A stretch of 64,000 bases of DNA, taken from positions 310,001-374,000 of the forward strand of contig JAQUIJ010000003.1 in assembly GCA_028683385.1 (NCBI GenBank), given 5' to 3'. Made by a program: the position numbers and the translations under genes. Source of the DNA: Prolixibacteraceae bacterium. Lineage in GTDB: Bacteria; Bacteroidota; Bacteroidia; Bacteroidales; Prolixibacteraceae. This document shows positions 43,352-52,278 of this stretch, piece by piece. Under the pieces are notes generated by a model. The model searched no databases, was not told the DNA's origin, and saw only the letters and a list, made by a program, of their open reading frames with translations. Numbering within the stretch: position 1 is the first letter of the stretch; each line of letters begins with the position of its first letter.

Positions 43352-46150
43352 ATGTCGGTCAAATACTATTTTGTTCTCTTTTTTAGTTTAGTGCTGAATT
43401 TATCACAGGCTCAGCCGACAATTAATAACTTGAAAGTCGTTTCATCTCCCTCCGGAAGCCAGTACACGAAGATCAATAAATCAGGAAGAACTGTAATTCC
43501 TAATGGACGATATTTAACTCCTTACGGAAAATTTGTTGAGGTGGCACCGCATCCATACGGATTAGCACTGAGCGCTGATGGAACTGTTGCTGTTACAGCC
43601 AATTCAGGCACTTCGCCAATTTCCATTTCAATCATCAAAAATCTGAGATCAGAGAATCCAATCGTATTACAGGTTCCGCCCGGACCATCAACAGACAAAG
43701 GTGTGTTGGCTTCAGTTTTTATGGGTCTGGCTATTTCTCCGGATAATAAAACGGTTTATGTGGCTGGTGGACAGGAAAATAAAATTTACCTGTTTTCAGT
43801 TGATAGCGGAGCAAAGCTCGATTCTGTGGATTGCTCTGTTGCAGTAAACGGGGAAATAACACCAGATGGATACATTGGCGATATGAAATTGAGTAAAGAT
43901 GGCCGCTATTTGTATGCAGTTGACCAGATGCTTTTCCGGATGATTGTTGTAGATACGAAGTCGAAAAAAATTGTTGCCAGCGCTAAAACCGGGCGGTATC
44001 CGTTTGGCATCATTCTTTCTCCTGACCAACAAAAAGTTTATGTGGCCAATGTCGGCATGTTCGAATATAGTAAAATAGGCAACATTGAAGCTGAAAAAGA
44101 TTATAAAAATGCGCTCGACTTCCCGGCATTTGGATTTGGTTCTGAAGAAATGAAAAAGGGAACTCGAATTAATTCGCAGGATATTCCGGGTTTGGGCGAT
44201 CCCAATGTTCCTGAATCGTTCTCGGTTTGGTCGTTTTCGGTGAAAAATCCGGAGAAACCTGAAATTCAGGCCAAAATAAAGACCGGCGCTTTGGTTGGCG
44301 AAATGATCGAAGGCATTCCTGCGGTAGGAGGTTCAAGTCCCAATTCGCTGGCGGTGACCGATCGCTATGTATTTACAAGTAACGGAACCAACGACAACAT
44401 TTCGGTTATCGACATGGAGCACGACACCATTGCTGCTGAAATTCCACTCAAATTGCATGAATCAGTCAAGCAGTTTCGCGGTGTAATTCCATTTGGTCTG
44501 GCTGTTTCACCCGATCAGAAACAACTTTTTGTAGCCGAATCAGGTGTGAATGCCATTGGGGTGGTCGATATTCCTTCGCTGAAAGTCGTTGGACATATTC
44601 CATCCGGTTGGTTTCCGGCCAAACTCGAAGTTACTCCTGATGGAAAAACTCTGGTGGTAAGTAATGCCAAGGGGTTTGGTAGCGGCCCCAATGGAGGTAA
44701 AACATTTCAGGAGGGGAAAGAGGGCAGTTACATCGGGAATCTGATGAAAGGATCGGTTTCGGTAATGGATATTCCGGACGAAAAACAACTTCACAAACTT
44801 ACTCAGGAAGTAATTAGCAACAATTACCTGATTGAGGACTATCACAAGATTAAAAAGCACAGGGCAAATAATCCCATTCCAGTTTATGGGGGAGAAAAAG
44901 AATCGCCAATAAAATACCTGGTTTTTATTTCAAAGGAGAACCGGACGTACGATGAAATTTTTGGTCAGGTACAAAAGGGAAGGGGTGATCCAACAATCGC
45001 ACGATATGGGCATCGTGCCACATTTACGAATAAAAATAAATCTGTGCTCGTTGATAATTCGACGGTTATGCCAAATCATCTGAAACTGGTTTCAGAATTT
45101 GCCATGTCTGATAATTTTTACGTTGATTCAGATGTTTCGGCCGATGGGCATCGCTGGCTGGTAAACACTTATCCAAACGAGTGGGTTGAATCGACCGTTC
45201 CGGCAAGTTATGGAGGCAACCGATCGTACGACGAAAAGTCGAAAGCTCCGGGTAGTCTGGGGATGAACGGCTCAGCAGGCGCTATTTATCCGGAGGATTA
45301 CAACGAAGCTGGTTCGATGTGGGAACATTTGGAGCGCAATAAGGTTGAGTTTTACAATTTTGGTTTTGGGACTATGTTCGAACCTGCGTTTTACGACGAC
45401 TCATTTAAATATTCAGGAATTAAGCATTACGTGAATTTTCCGGTACCACTGCCCATGTTCAGCCGGACTTCGAAAACTTATCCAACATACAATACTGCTA
45501 TTCCCGATCAGTTCAGGATTTCCCAGTTTATCAATGAATTTGATGAAAAATGGATAAAACCAGGAGCCGAAATGCCGTCGATCATTACGGTAATCATTCC
45601 GAACGATCATGGAGCTGGTGAACGACCCGAAGCTGGTTACCCATTCCGTGAGAGTTACATGGCCGATAATGATTTAGCTGTTGGACGAATTGTAGAGTAT
45701 TTGTCGCACACGCCTTTCTGGAAAAATATGGCCATTGTCATTACTGAAGATGATGCACAAAACGGGATTGATCACGTGGATGCGCATCGAAGTGTGCTAA
45801 TGGTTATTTCGCCATATGTAAAGCGAAACTATGTATCGTCGGTTCACTACAGTTTTGGAAGTATTTTCAAAACTTTCTGGAATGTGCTTGGGTTACCATA
45901 TCTGAATCAATACGATGCTGCGGCCAACGATTTTGCCGATTTTTTTACTGCAAAACCCGATTTCACTCCGTACAATGCAGTTGATGTTGATTCTCGCATC
46001 TTCGATCCGAAGAAGGCTTTGACTCCTTTAGATGAGAAATTCGATTGGAAGGCCGTAAAAGAATCGCCCCTGATTGACGATGTGGATGATATGCAGGACG
46101 ATCAGAAGGAAAAACCTGAATACAGACTGGAAAACCAGAAACGAAAATAA
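43352..46150 (+). CDS. Secreted YncE-type beta-propeller fused to an alkaline-phosphatase-fold phosphoesterase
   Basis: This 932-residue exported protein has a signal peptide (YFVLFFSLVLNLSQA, cleavage before QPT). Residues about 45-500 form a seven-bladed propeller of YncE type, with repeats such as PFGIILSPDQQKVYVANVG and PFGLAVSPDQKQLFVAESG. Residues about 525-900 are a phosphoesterase with alkaline-phosphatase-fold metal motifs: FISKENRTYDEIFGQ, YVDSDVSADGHRWLVN, VIIPNDHG and VITEDDAQNGIDHVDAHRS. This fusion is a recognised annotation in Bacteroidota. It probably hydrolyses a phosphoester in the periplasm or outside; the substrate is unknown. No type IX C-terminal signal is seen. It stands alone and ends in a palindromic element. 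Confidence 0.88.
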   Translation: MSVKYYFVLFFSLVLNLSQAQPTINNLKVVSSPSGSQYTKINKSGRTVIPNGRYLTPYGKFVEVAPHPYGLALSADGTVAVTANSGTSPISISIIKNLRSENPIVLQVPPGPSTDKGVLASVFMGLAISPDNKTVYVAGGQENKIYLFSVDSGAKLDSVDCSVAVNGEITPDGYIGDMKLSKDGRYLYAVDQMLFRMIVVDTKSKKIVASAKTGRYPFGIILSPDQQKVYVANVGMFEYSKIGNIEAEKDYKNALDFPAFGFGSEEMKKGTRINSQDIPGLGDPNVPESFSVWSFSVKNPEKPEIQAKIKTGALVGEMIEGIPAVGGSSPNSLAVTDRYVFTSNGTNDNISVIDMEHDTIAAEIPLKLHESVKQFRGVIPFGLAVSPDQKQLFVAESGVNAIGVVDIPSLKVVGHIPSGWFPAKLEVTPDGKTLVVSNAKGFGSGPNGGKTFQEGKEGSYIGNLMKGSVSVMDIPDEKQLHKLTQEVISNNYLIEDYHKIKKHRANNPIPVYGGEKESPIKYLVFISKENRTYDEIFGQVQKGRGDPTIARYGHRATFTNKNKSVLVDNSTVMPNHLKLVSEFAMSDNFYVDSDVSADGHRWLVNTYPNEWVESTVPASYGGNRSYDEKSKAPGSLGMNGSAGAIYPEDYNEAGSMWEHLERNKVEFYNFGFGTMFEPAFYDDSFKYSGIKHYVNFPVPLPMFSRTSKTYPTYNTAIPDQFRISQFINEFDEKWIKPGAEMPSIITVIIPNDHGAGERPEAGYPFRESYMADNDLAVGRIVEYLSHTPFWKNMAIVITEDDAQNGIDHVDAHRSVLMVISPYVKRNYVSSVHYSFGSIFKTFWNVLGLPYLNQYDAAANDFADFFTAKPDFTPYNAVDVDSRIFDPKKALTPLDEKFDWKAVKESPLIDDVDDMQDDQKEKPEYRLENQKRK

Positions 46151-46163
46151 CGCCAATGTTTTT

Positions 46164-46260
46164 GTCATTCATGATCAGTATTAGTCATTAGTTGTAAAAT
46201 CATTTTTAACCAGTCAAACCATAAATGACGTGAAACTAATGACTATTAATGGCAATTAAT
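46164..46260. repeat. AATGAC-word palindromic element, copy 2
   Basis: The left arm TGTCATTCATG...TTAGTCATTAG (46163-46191) faces the right arm AAATGACGTGAAACTAATGAC (46223-46243) plus ATTAATGGCAATTAAT. It lies between two convergent genes (stops at 46150 and 46298). The core ATGACGTGAAAC-AATGAC matches copies 1 and 3. Confidence 0.72.
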
Positions 46261-46297
46261 AACTCATAACCGATTTGTTTGATTTGGCTTTTGCTGG

Positions 46298-46957
46298 TTA
46301 CAATTTCTTCAATCCTTCTGGAGTTGGAGGTAAGTTGGCATCGCGCAATTGCATCGACTTGGTTAAAAATATTTTTAGTTTTTCGGTTTGCGCAAGATTC
46401 AGTTTTACATCGATTCCTTCCTTTCCGATATAAAACCGGTATTGAATAAATTGAGTGTTTGCAATTGAAAACCAAAGGTTTTCAGGGATAATGTATTGAT
46501 GAAACATCAACTGATAACTTCCATTTTCAGTAGTTGTGGTGACAATTTGTTCTTCCTTTTTATCGCCGTTGGCAAAACTGACAGCGGATGTTGTGTTGGG
46601 TCTCTTTCCTTTTATTTTTAGACTGGAATCAGCAGAAACTAATTTAATTTTTTCGTTGTCGAGGTTGATAAAGATCACCGAATCGAGTTCGTCGACCCGA
46701 ATTGGAGTCTGCGTTTGAATTTCAAGTGTAAGTGACGCTGGTTCACTTTTCTTTATTTCGAGATTATAAGCAAATGAAACAGAAAGATATTTGTTCCCAT
46801 TTATACTTGCGTTTTTCTCAGACGATATTCCTATCAAATTCTGCATCAGCTTAATGCCTTTTGTTTCCTTATATGGATCGTTGATTTCAACCAGATGACT
46901 TGTGAATACACAAGAAGTCAGAAAAAATACTATCCAGAGAAAAAGGGATTGTTTCAT
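46298..46957 (-). CDS. Lipoprotein of unknown function
   Basis: I do not recognise a family. The 219-residue product has a lipoprotein signal (SLFLWIVFFLTSC, Cys16) and a mainly beta-strand body with alternating hydrophobic pattern (YLSVSFAYNLEIKKSEPASL, DSVIFINLDNEKIKLVSAD, NGSYQLMFHQYIIP). Near the end NLAQTEKLKIFLTKSMQLRDANL looks like a helix. It could be an outer-membrane or surface-associated lipoprotein. It is divergent from the barrel gene at 47146, with 188 bases between. Confidence 0.65.
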   Translation of the reverse strand: MKQSLFLWIVFFLTSCVFTSHLVEINDPYKETKGIKLMQNLIGISSEKNASINGNKYLSVSFAYNLEIKKSEPASLTLEIQTQTPIRVDELDSVIFINLDNEKIKLVSADSSLKIKGKRPNTTSAVSFANGDKKEEQIVTTTTENGSYQLMFHQYIIPENLWFSIANTQFIQYRFYIGKEGIDVKLNLAQTEKLKIFLTKSMQLRDANLPPTPEGLKKL

Positions 46958-47145
46958 GGCAACCTATTTATTATAAACATAGATATTGTTCCTCAAATAT
47001 CATTCCAACAAACTCAAAGAATGAAAAAGACCATTTACAATCGTTAACAACTCTTTTTAAATCGCAATTAAACTTTGTCTGCTAAGTAAGGTCTTAATGG
47101 CATTGATTGAAAATATAACCAAATTTTGAAAATAATAAACAAAAA

Positions 47146-49647
47146 ATGAATCAGATGAAGAAGCTATTGACTGTGCTATTTTTATTTCTTATTACTGCAA
47201 GCACAATATTTTCACAGGTACCTCCGGCAGGTGCACGTCCTGGAGGACCAGGCGCAGGGATAAATGGAGTACCAAAAAATGGGAAGATTTCAGGAAAAAT
47301 TATTGATACAGAAACGAATACACCTATGGAATATGCTAATGTTTCAATATTCCGTAAGCAGGATTCTAAATTGATTACTGGAAGTATTTCAAACGCCTCG
47401 GGAGCATTTGTGATCACCGATCTTCCATTGGGAGAGTATTATGTGGAAGCTAGTTTTATTGGATTTGAAAAAACAACGATAAAAGATGTTAAGATAGCTC
47501 CAAATGCAGCCACTGTAGATATGGGAACTATTGGTCTTTCGGCATCGCGCGAACAAATTGGTACTGTTGATGTGGTTGCTGAACGTAACCGGGTTGAATA
47601 CAAAATTGATAAAAAAGTAATTAATGTGTCAAACGATATTAATGCTGCTGGTGGTAGCGCTGTTACCGTACTCGAAAATACACCTTCGGTAGAAGTTGAC
47701 ATCGACGGAAACGTGAGCCTTCGCGGTTCATCGAGTTTTACGGTGCTGATCGATGGACGTCCCAGTGTACTTAGTGGAAGTGATGCACTGAAACAAATTC
47801 CGTCATCGGCTATCCAGAACATTGAAATTATAACCAATCCATCGGTTAAATATGATCCGGATGGAATGGCAGGAATTATTAATGTGGTGATGAAAAGAAA
47901 TGTACTTTCAGGTGTTAACGGAATCGTAAATGTAAACCTTGGAACCGGTGATAAATACGGTACCGACATGATGCTGAACTACAAAACAAAGAAATACAAT
48001 TTATTCTTTGGTGCGAACTGGAACGACAACACTGACAAGGGAACTCAGAAATCGACTCGCGAAACTTACGCAAATGATACAACAACTTATCTGAATACTG
48101 AAGGAACAAGAAACCAAAGTCATGGAGGCAAGCAAATTAAAGGTGGTTTTGATTATTATCTGACTGATAAAACTTCAGTTACCGTTTCCACGCAATTGGG
48201 CAGCTACGATTTTAGTAGCTATGGCAGTGGAAACCTGCATAATTACGATCTCCCAAGTTCGTTCGATATCTATTCGATACAAAAAAACAACTCGACCAGA
48301 ACCGGAAACTATGTAAGTGCGAATGCCAATTTTTTGACCAAATTCGATGAGAACGGTACTCACAAATTGGAAGGTTCGTTCAATTACCGAAACCGGAATG
48401 GAGGGTCTGATGAAACTATTGATGAGTATCAGACGGATGCTAACTATAGTCAGGTTGGCGAATACCTTTCGCGTGTCATTACTAATGAAAACAGCAACTC
48501 GAACGACTACAGAGCCAAACTGGATTACACTTTACCGCTAAAAGGGGGTTCTAAATTCGAAGCTGGTCTGCAAAGTAGAATCGAAGACGAAAGCGAAGCT
48601 TTAGACTTTAAGGATTTTAATACAACAACCCAGCAGTTTGAAAACAATCCGAATTTTACAAGTTCAATGGATTTCAAAGAAAATATACATTCCATTTATT
48701 CAACCTACACCGGAAACCTGAAAGCAATACAGTTTGTTGTTGGGGTGCGCGAAGAATATAACAAACGAAGTATCATTCACTATAAAGAAAATGTCCCTAA
48801 TAAGTATAATCTGGATCGTTTCGATTTTTTCCCATCCTTGCACTTGTCTTATGAATTGGTTGATAAAAGCCAGTTGATGACCAGTTATTCACGCAGGATT
48901 AATCGTCCGGATGGCCGCGATCTTGACCCGTTCCCAAGTTATATGAACCAGTACACCATCAGAACAGGAAATCCTGGACTGAAGCCGGAATATACCGATT
49001 CGTACGAAGCCAGTTACATGAAGAAATTTGGTAATTCATTTGTTTCGCTCGAAACATTCTACCGCACCACAAATAACCTGATGACACGTTTGACAAATGT
49101 GGTTGATGGAATCAGCTATATGACAGTTGATAACCTGAATCGCGATTATTCGATGGGTGGCGAGATTATGGGAAACCTGAATATGACCAAATGGTTGCTG
49201 GTAAACACCAGTTTTACCTTATACAATTACAAATTGAAGGGCGAAGTATTGGGAAGATCGGTTGACAGACAAAGCACCAATTATTCTGGAAGGTTAAACG
49301 CTACCATAAAATTTACACCTGAAAGTCGCCTGCAGCTTACGGGCTTCTACCGTGGCCCATCAGTTTCGGCTCAGGGAGATCAGAAAGGAATGATATTTAC
49401 CAACTTATCATACCGTCAGGATTTCATGAAGAAAAAATTATCGGCAACTTTGAGTGTACGTGATTTGCTAGGAACGGCAAGATTCCAGGGAACTTCTTAT
49501 GGCGATAATTTCAAATCGTCTTTTAAAATGACCCGCGAACCACGCGTACTGATGCTCACACTGAGCTACAAAATTAACAACTATAAAATGGATAAGTCGG
49601 CACCAGCTGAGGAAAATGTACCGGCAATGGATAATAGTGGATTCTAA
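47146..49647 (+). CDS. TonB-dependent-receptor-like outer-membrane barrel protein (OMP_b-brl_3 type)
   Basis: This 833-residue protein has a signal peptide (LLTVLFLFLITASTIFS), a short proline/glycine-rich stretch (PPAGARPGGPGAG), a carboxypeptidase-regulatory-like domain (ISGKIIDTETNTPMEYANVS, about 48-125), a plug with VLENTPSVEVDIDGNVSLRG and IIDGRPSVLSG-like wording, and a large barrel. It belongs to the non-SusC group of Bacteroidota barrel receptors. There is no SusD partner. The start at 47146 or three codons later (MKKLLTV) cannot be told apart. The cargo is unknown; peptides or metal chelates are common guesses for the group. Confidence 0.86.
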   Translation: MNQMKKLLTVLFLFLITASTIFSQVPPAGARPGGPGAGINGVPKNGKISGKIIDTETNTPMEYANVSIFRKQDSKLITGSISNASGAFVITDLPLGEYYVEASFIGFEKTTIKDVKIAPNAATVDMGTIGLSASREQIGTVDVVAERNRVEYKIDKKVINVSNDINAAGGSAVTVLENTPSVEVDIDGNVSLRGSSSFTVLIDGRPSVLSGSDALKQIPSSAIQNIEIITNPSVKYDPDGMAGIINVVMKRNVLSGVNGIVNVNLGTGDKYGTDMMLNYKTKKYNLFFGANWNDNTDKGTQKSTRETYANDTTTYLNTEGTRNQSHGGKQIKGGFDYYLTDKTSVTVSTQLGSYDFSSYGSGNLHNYDLPSSFDIYSIQKNNSTRTGNYVSANANFLTKFDENGTHKLEGSFNYRNRNGGSDETIDEYQTDANYSQVGEYLSRVITNENSNSNDYRAKLDYTLPLKGGSKFEAGLQSRIEDESEALDFKDFNTTTQQFENNPNFTSSMDFKENIHSIYSTYTGNLKAIQFVVGVREEYNKRSIIHYKENVPNKYNLDRFDFFPSLHLSYELVDKSQLMTSYSRRINRPDGRDLDPFPSYMNQYTIRTGNPGLKPEYTDSYEASYMKKFGNSFVSLETFYRTTNNLMTRLTNVVDGISYMTVDNLNRDYSMGGEIMGNLNMTKWLLVNTSFTLYNYKLKGEVLGRSVDRQSTNYSGRLNATIKFTPESRLQLTGFYRGPSVSAQGDQKGMIFTNLSYRQDFMKKKLSATLSVRDLLGTARFQGTSYGDNFKSSFKMTREPRVLMLTLSYKINNYKMDKSAPAEENVPAMDNSGF

Positions 49648-49674
49648 TCGATCCGTTTAAAATAAATGTCTAGA

Positions 49675-49708
49675 AGCGAAACTCAGGAGACTGGGTTTCG
49701 CTTTTTTA
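49675..49708 (+). terminator. Terminator after the barrel gene
   Basis: AGCGAAAC (49675-49682) pairs with GTTTCGCT (49695-49702), followed by a run of Ts. It lies 27 bases past the stop. Confidence 0.85.
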
Positions 49709-49737
49709 TTTTGGATGTATAATTGTAAAAGTATAGC

Positions 49738-49764
49738 AAAAAAAGGCTGTCCGAAAGGGCAGCC
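49738..49764 (-). terminator. Terminator after the peroxiredoxin gene
   Basis: GGCTGTCC/GGGCAGCC around a GAAA loop (one G-U pair), with seven As on the left that read as Ts in the minus-strand transcript. It lies 32 bases past the stop of the peroxiredoxin gene. Confidence 0.87.
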
Positions 49765-49795
49765 AATTTTATCTATTCTCTGATCAACTAAACAA

Positions 49796-50326
49796 TTACA
49801 AAGTTGCTTCGCCCGGTACCCAGTCGCATGGAGTTAATTCTCCGGTTTGCAGGGCATCCAGAATACGGATGATTTCTTTTACATTTCTACCAACATTCAA
49901 CCCATTAACCGAAACATGTTGAATCGTTCCTTCTGGATCGATAATAAAAGTAGCACGATATGCGATTTTGTTTACAGGTTCCAGAATGCCTAATTCTTCT
50001 GAAAGCGATTTGCTGGTATCGGCTACCATTGGGAATTTAAGCCCTTTCAATCCTGGATGATTGTTTCTCCAAGCTAAATGTACAAACTGCGAATCGATAG
50101 ACGCACCAATTACATTGGCATCGCGTTTGGCAAATTCTTCAAAATGTTCGTTAAACGAAACGATTTCGGTAGGACAAACAAATGTGAAATCCAGAGGCCA
50201 CCAAAAAAACACAGTCCATTTGCCAGTTATATCTACATTGGTTAATGTTTTAAACTCTTTGCCGGCTTCTAATGAAACCACAGCTTCTTTCGTAAACGCA
50301 GGAAATTTTTCTCCAATAGTTTTCAT
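49796..50326 (-). CDS. ahpC: AhpC-type peroxiredoxin
   Basis: This 176-residue thiol peroxidase reduces hydrogen peroxide and alkyl hydroperoxides. The peroxidatic cysteine is C51 in FTFVCPTE and the resolving cysteine is likely C167 in LTPCDWVPGE. The FFWWPLDFTFVCPTE wording and short length resemble the AhpC group of actinobacteria more than the enteric one. No ahpF-like reductase is adjacent, so the electron donor is unknown. It is divergent from the Tat-exported gene at 50626 and shares a 299-base gap with it. Confidence 0.9.
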   Translation of the reverse strand: MKTIGEKFPAFTKEAVVSLEAGKEFKTLTNVDITGKWTVFFWWPLDFTFVCPTEIVSFNEHFEEFAKRDANVIGASIDSQFVHLAWRNNHPGLKGLKFPMVADTSKSLSEELGILEPVNKIAYRATFIIDPEGTIQHVSVNGLNVGRNVKEIIRILDALQTGELTPCDWVPGEATL

Positions 50327-50625
50327 GATATTCGTATTTATAATTTATAATTCTTTAAAAATATTAGACAAATATAAGTTCCTATTGTTCGCCAGTCAAA
50401 TCGAATTTTTCAATCCTGAATAGACAAAAACTATCCAAAAAAGTCATTTACTTGATTTTATGATTAAGTGTCTAAAAAACGCTTTAAGAAGCACGTCAAT
50501 AAAGAAGAATTGATATTCTTAAAGAACGTTCAATTATGCTTGGTGAATAGGGAAGATAATTTTACCTTTAGGGGATTTTTTTGATCACAGACAATTTATT
50601 CATACCTAAATCAAATTATTAACCA
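50327..50625. other. Divergent promoter region between ahpC and the first Gfo/Idh/MocA gene
   Basis: These 299 AT-rich bases hold a candidate plus-strand promoter at 50540-50570 (TTG, 20 bases, TACCTTTA; last base differs from TAnnTTTG). I see no OxyR-like palindrome or other clear operator for ahpC. Confidence 0.42.
50540..50570 (+). promoter_or_regulatory. Candidate promoter for the tandem oxidoreductase genes
   Basis: TTGG at 50540-50543 and TACCTTTA at 50563-50570 are spaced by 20 bases, close to the Bacteroidota pattern TTTG-N19-TAnnTTTG. Transcription would begin about 50 bases before the start codon at 50626. Confidence 0.4.
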
Positions 50626-52125
50626 ATGGAAAACAAATTTAGCAGAAGATCATTCCTTGCTACCTCAGCAACCGCTGCTGCTGCGGTAACCATCCTTCCG
50701 AGCAATGTAATTGCCGGAATGGGACACAAAGCCCCCAGTGACAAATTAAACATTGCTGCTGTTGGTGTCGGCGGTATGGGTCATGCAAATTTAAAAAATC
50801 TTAAGTCGGAAAACATCGTTGGTTTATGCGATGTGGACTGGAAATATGCCGACGGCTGTTTCAAAGAATTCTCTGGAGCTAAAAAGTACAAGGACTGGAG
50901 AGTGATGTACGATGAACTTGGCAAATCGATTGATGGTGTTTTAGTTGCAACTGCTGACCATACACACTGTATTGTTGCCTCTCATGCTATCGAAATGGGT
51001 AAAAGTGTATATGTACAGAAACCATTAACTCACACTGTTTACGAATCACGCTTATTAACCAAGTTGGCTGCAAAATACAATGTAGCTACTCAGATGGGTA
51101 ATCAGGGCTCATCGGCTGAAGGAGTTAACCTTACCTGCGAATGGCTTGCAAATGGTGAAATAGGTGAAGTGACTAAAGTTGAGGCTTTTACAGATCGTCC
51201 GATCTGGCCACAAGGCTTGAACACACCAAGTCAAGGACAATGGGTTCCTGAAACATTGGATTGGGATTTATTTACAGGCCCAGCCAAAATGCGTCCATAT
51301 AACGAAATTTATCACCCATGGAACTGGCGTGGCTGGTGGGCTTATGGTACAGGTGCTTTAGGCGATATGGCTTGTCACATTTTGCACCCTGTATTTGTTG
51401 GTCTCGAACTGGGCTATCCTACAAAAGCTCAAGGTAATTCAACTTTATTGTTGCAGGATTGTGCTCCAACTGCACAGTCAGTAAAATTAACTTTCCCTTC
51501 CCGTTCAGTAAAACGGCAGTGGAAAGGTTCGAAAAAAGCTGTACTTCCTCAAGTTGAAGTTTCATGGTTCGATGGTGGAATCAAACCAATGCTTCCAGCC
51601 GGATGGCCTGCAGGTAAAGATCCTAACGATCAAGGTGGTTGTGTTTTCTTCCATGGAACAAAAGGTATTTTAGTTTGTGGTTGCTACGGTGTTAATCCTT
51701 GGATTTTACGTCCGGATGGTACTGTTGCTAAACCAGAAGCTCCAAAATTCCGTCGCCGCGTTGAAACTTCACACGAAATGGATTGGGTACGTGCAGCTAA
51801 AGAATCACCAGAAAGCCGTGTTCAAACTGCTTCTAATTTCAGCGAAGCCGGCCCATTCAATGAAATGGTAGTTATGGGCGTGTTGGCTGTTCGCTTACAA
51901 ACCCTAAACAAAGAATTATTGTGGGACGGACCAAGCATGAAATTTACCAACATCACTGACGACGAAAAAATCAAAATCATCGTTGAAGATAAATTCAAAA
52001 TTCATGACGGACACCCAACGTTTGACAGATCCTATACTGACCCGGTTCCTGCTACCGAATTTGCAGCAGAACTGATCAAACATACATACCGCAAACCTTG
52101 GAGTCTTCCAGAAATGCCGGCATAA
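50626..52125 (+). CDS. Tat-exported Gfo/Idh/MocA-family oxidoreductase, paralogue A
   Basis: This 499-residue protein has a twin-arginine signal (SRRSFLATSATAAAAVTILP, arginines 7-8) and then a Rossmann NAD(P) domain (LNIAAVGVGGMGHANL), the catalytic-region motif VQKPLTH (Q where most relatives have E in EKP) and the long C-terminal domain with PWNWRGWWAYGTGALGDMACH. Such secreted members act on sugars or other polyols in the periplasm, but substrate and direction are unknown. A terminator separates it from paralogue B, 153 bases downstream, so the two may have separate promoters. Confidence 0.88.
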   Translation: MENKFSRRSFLATSATAAAAVTILPSNVIAGMGHKAPSDKLNIAAVGVGGMGHANLKNLKSENIVGLCDVDWKYADGCFKEFSGAKKYKDWRVMYDELGKSIDGVLVATADHTHCIVASHAIEMGKSVYVQKPLTHTVYESRLLTKLAAKYNVATQMGNQGSSAEGVNLTCEWLANGEIGEVTKVEAFTDRPIWPQGLNTPSQGQWVPETLDWDLFTGPAKMRPYNEIYHPWNWRGWWAYGTGALGDMACHILHPVFVGLELGYPTKAQGNSTLLLQDCAPTAQSVKLTFPSRSVKRQWKGSKKAVLPQVEVSWFDGGIKPMLPAGWPAGKDPNDQGGCVFFHGTKGILVCGCYGVNPWILRPDGTVAKPEAPKFRRRVETSHEMDWVRAAKESPESRVQTASNFSEAGPFNEMVVMGVLAVRLQTLNKELLWDGPSMKFTNITDDEKIKIIVEDKFKIHDGHPTFDRSYTDPVPATEFAAELIKHTYRKPWSLPEMPA

Positions 52126-52148
52126 CTGTTTAAATGGAAATATAACTG

Positions 52149-52178
52149 AAAGGTGGACATGAAAATGTCCGCCTTTTT
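52149..52178 (+). terminator. Terminator after oxidoreductase paralogue A
   Basis: AAAGGTGGACAT pairs with ATGTCCGCCTTT around a GAAA loop (one G-U pair), then Ts. It lies 23 bases past the stop. Confidence 0.9.
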
Positions 52179-52278
52179 TAATTCTTTAACGATTAGATTG
52201 ACAGTTTAATTTCTGAAATTAAATCGGAATACCTATTTTCACCACTTCAGAAAATCAATTCATACTAGCAGCTTTATC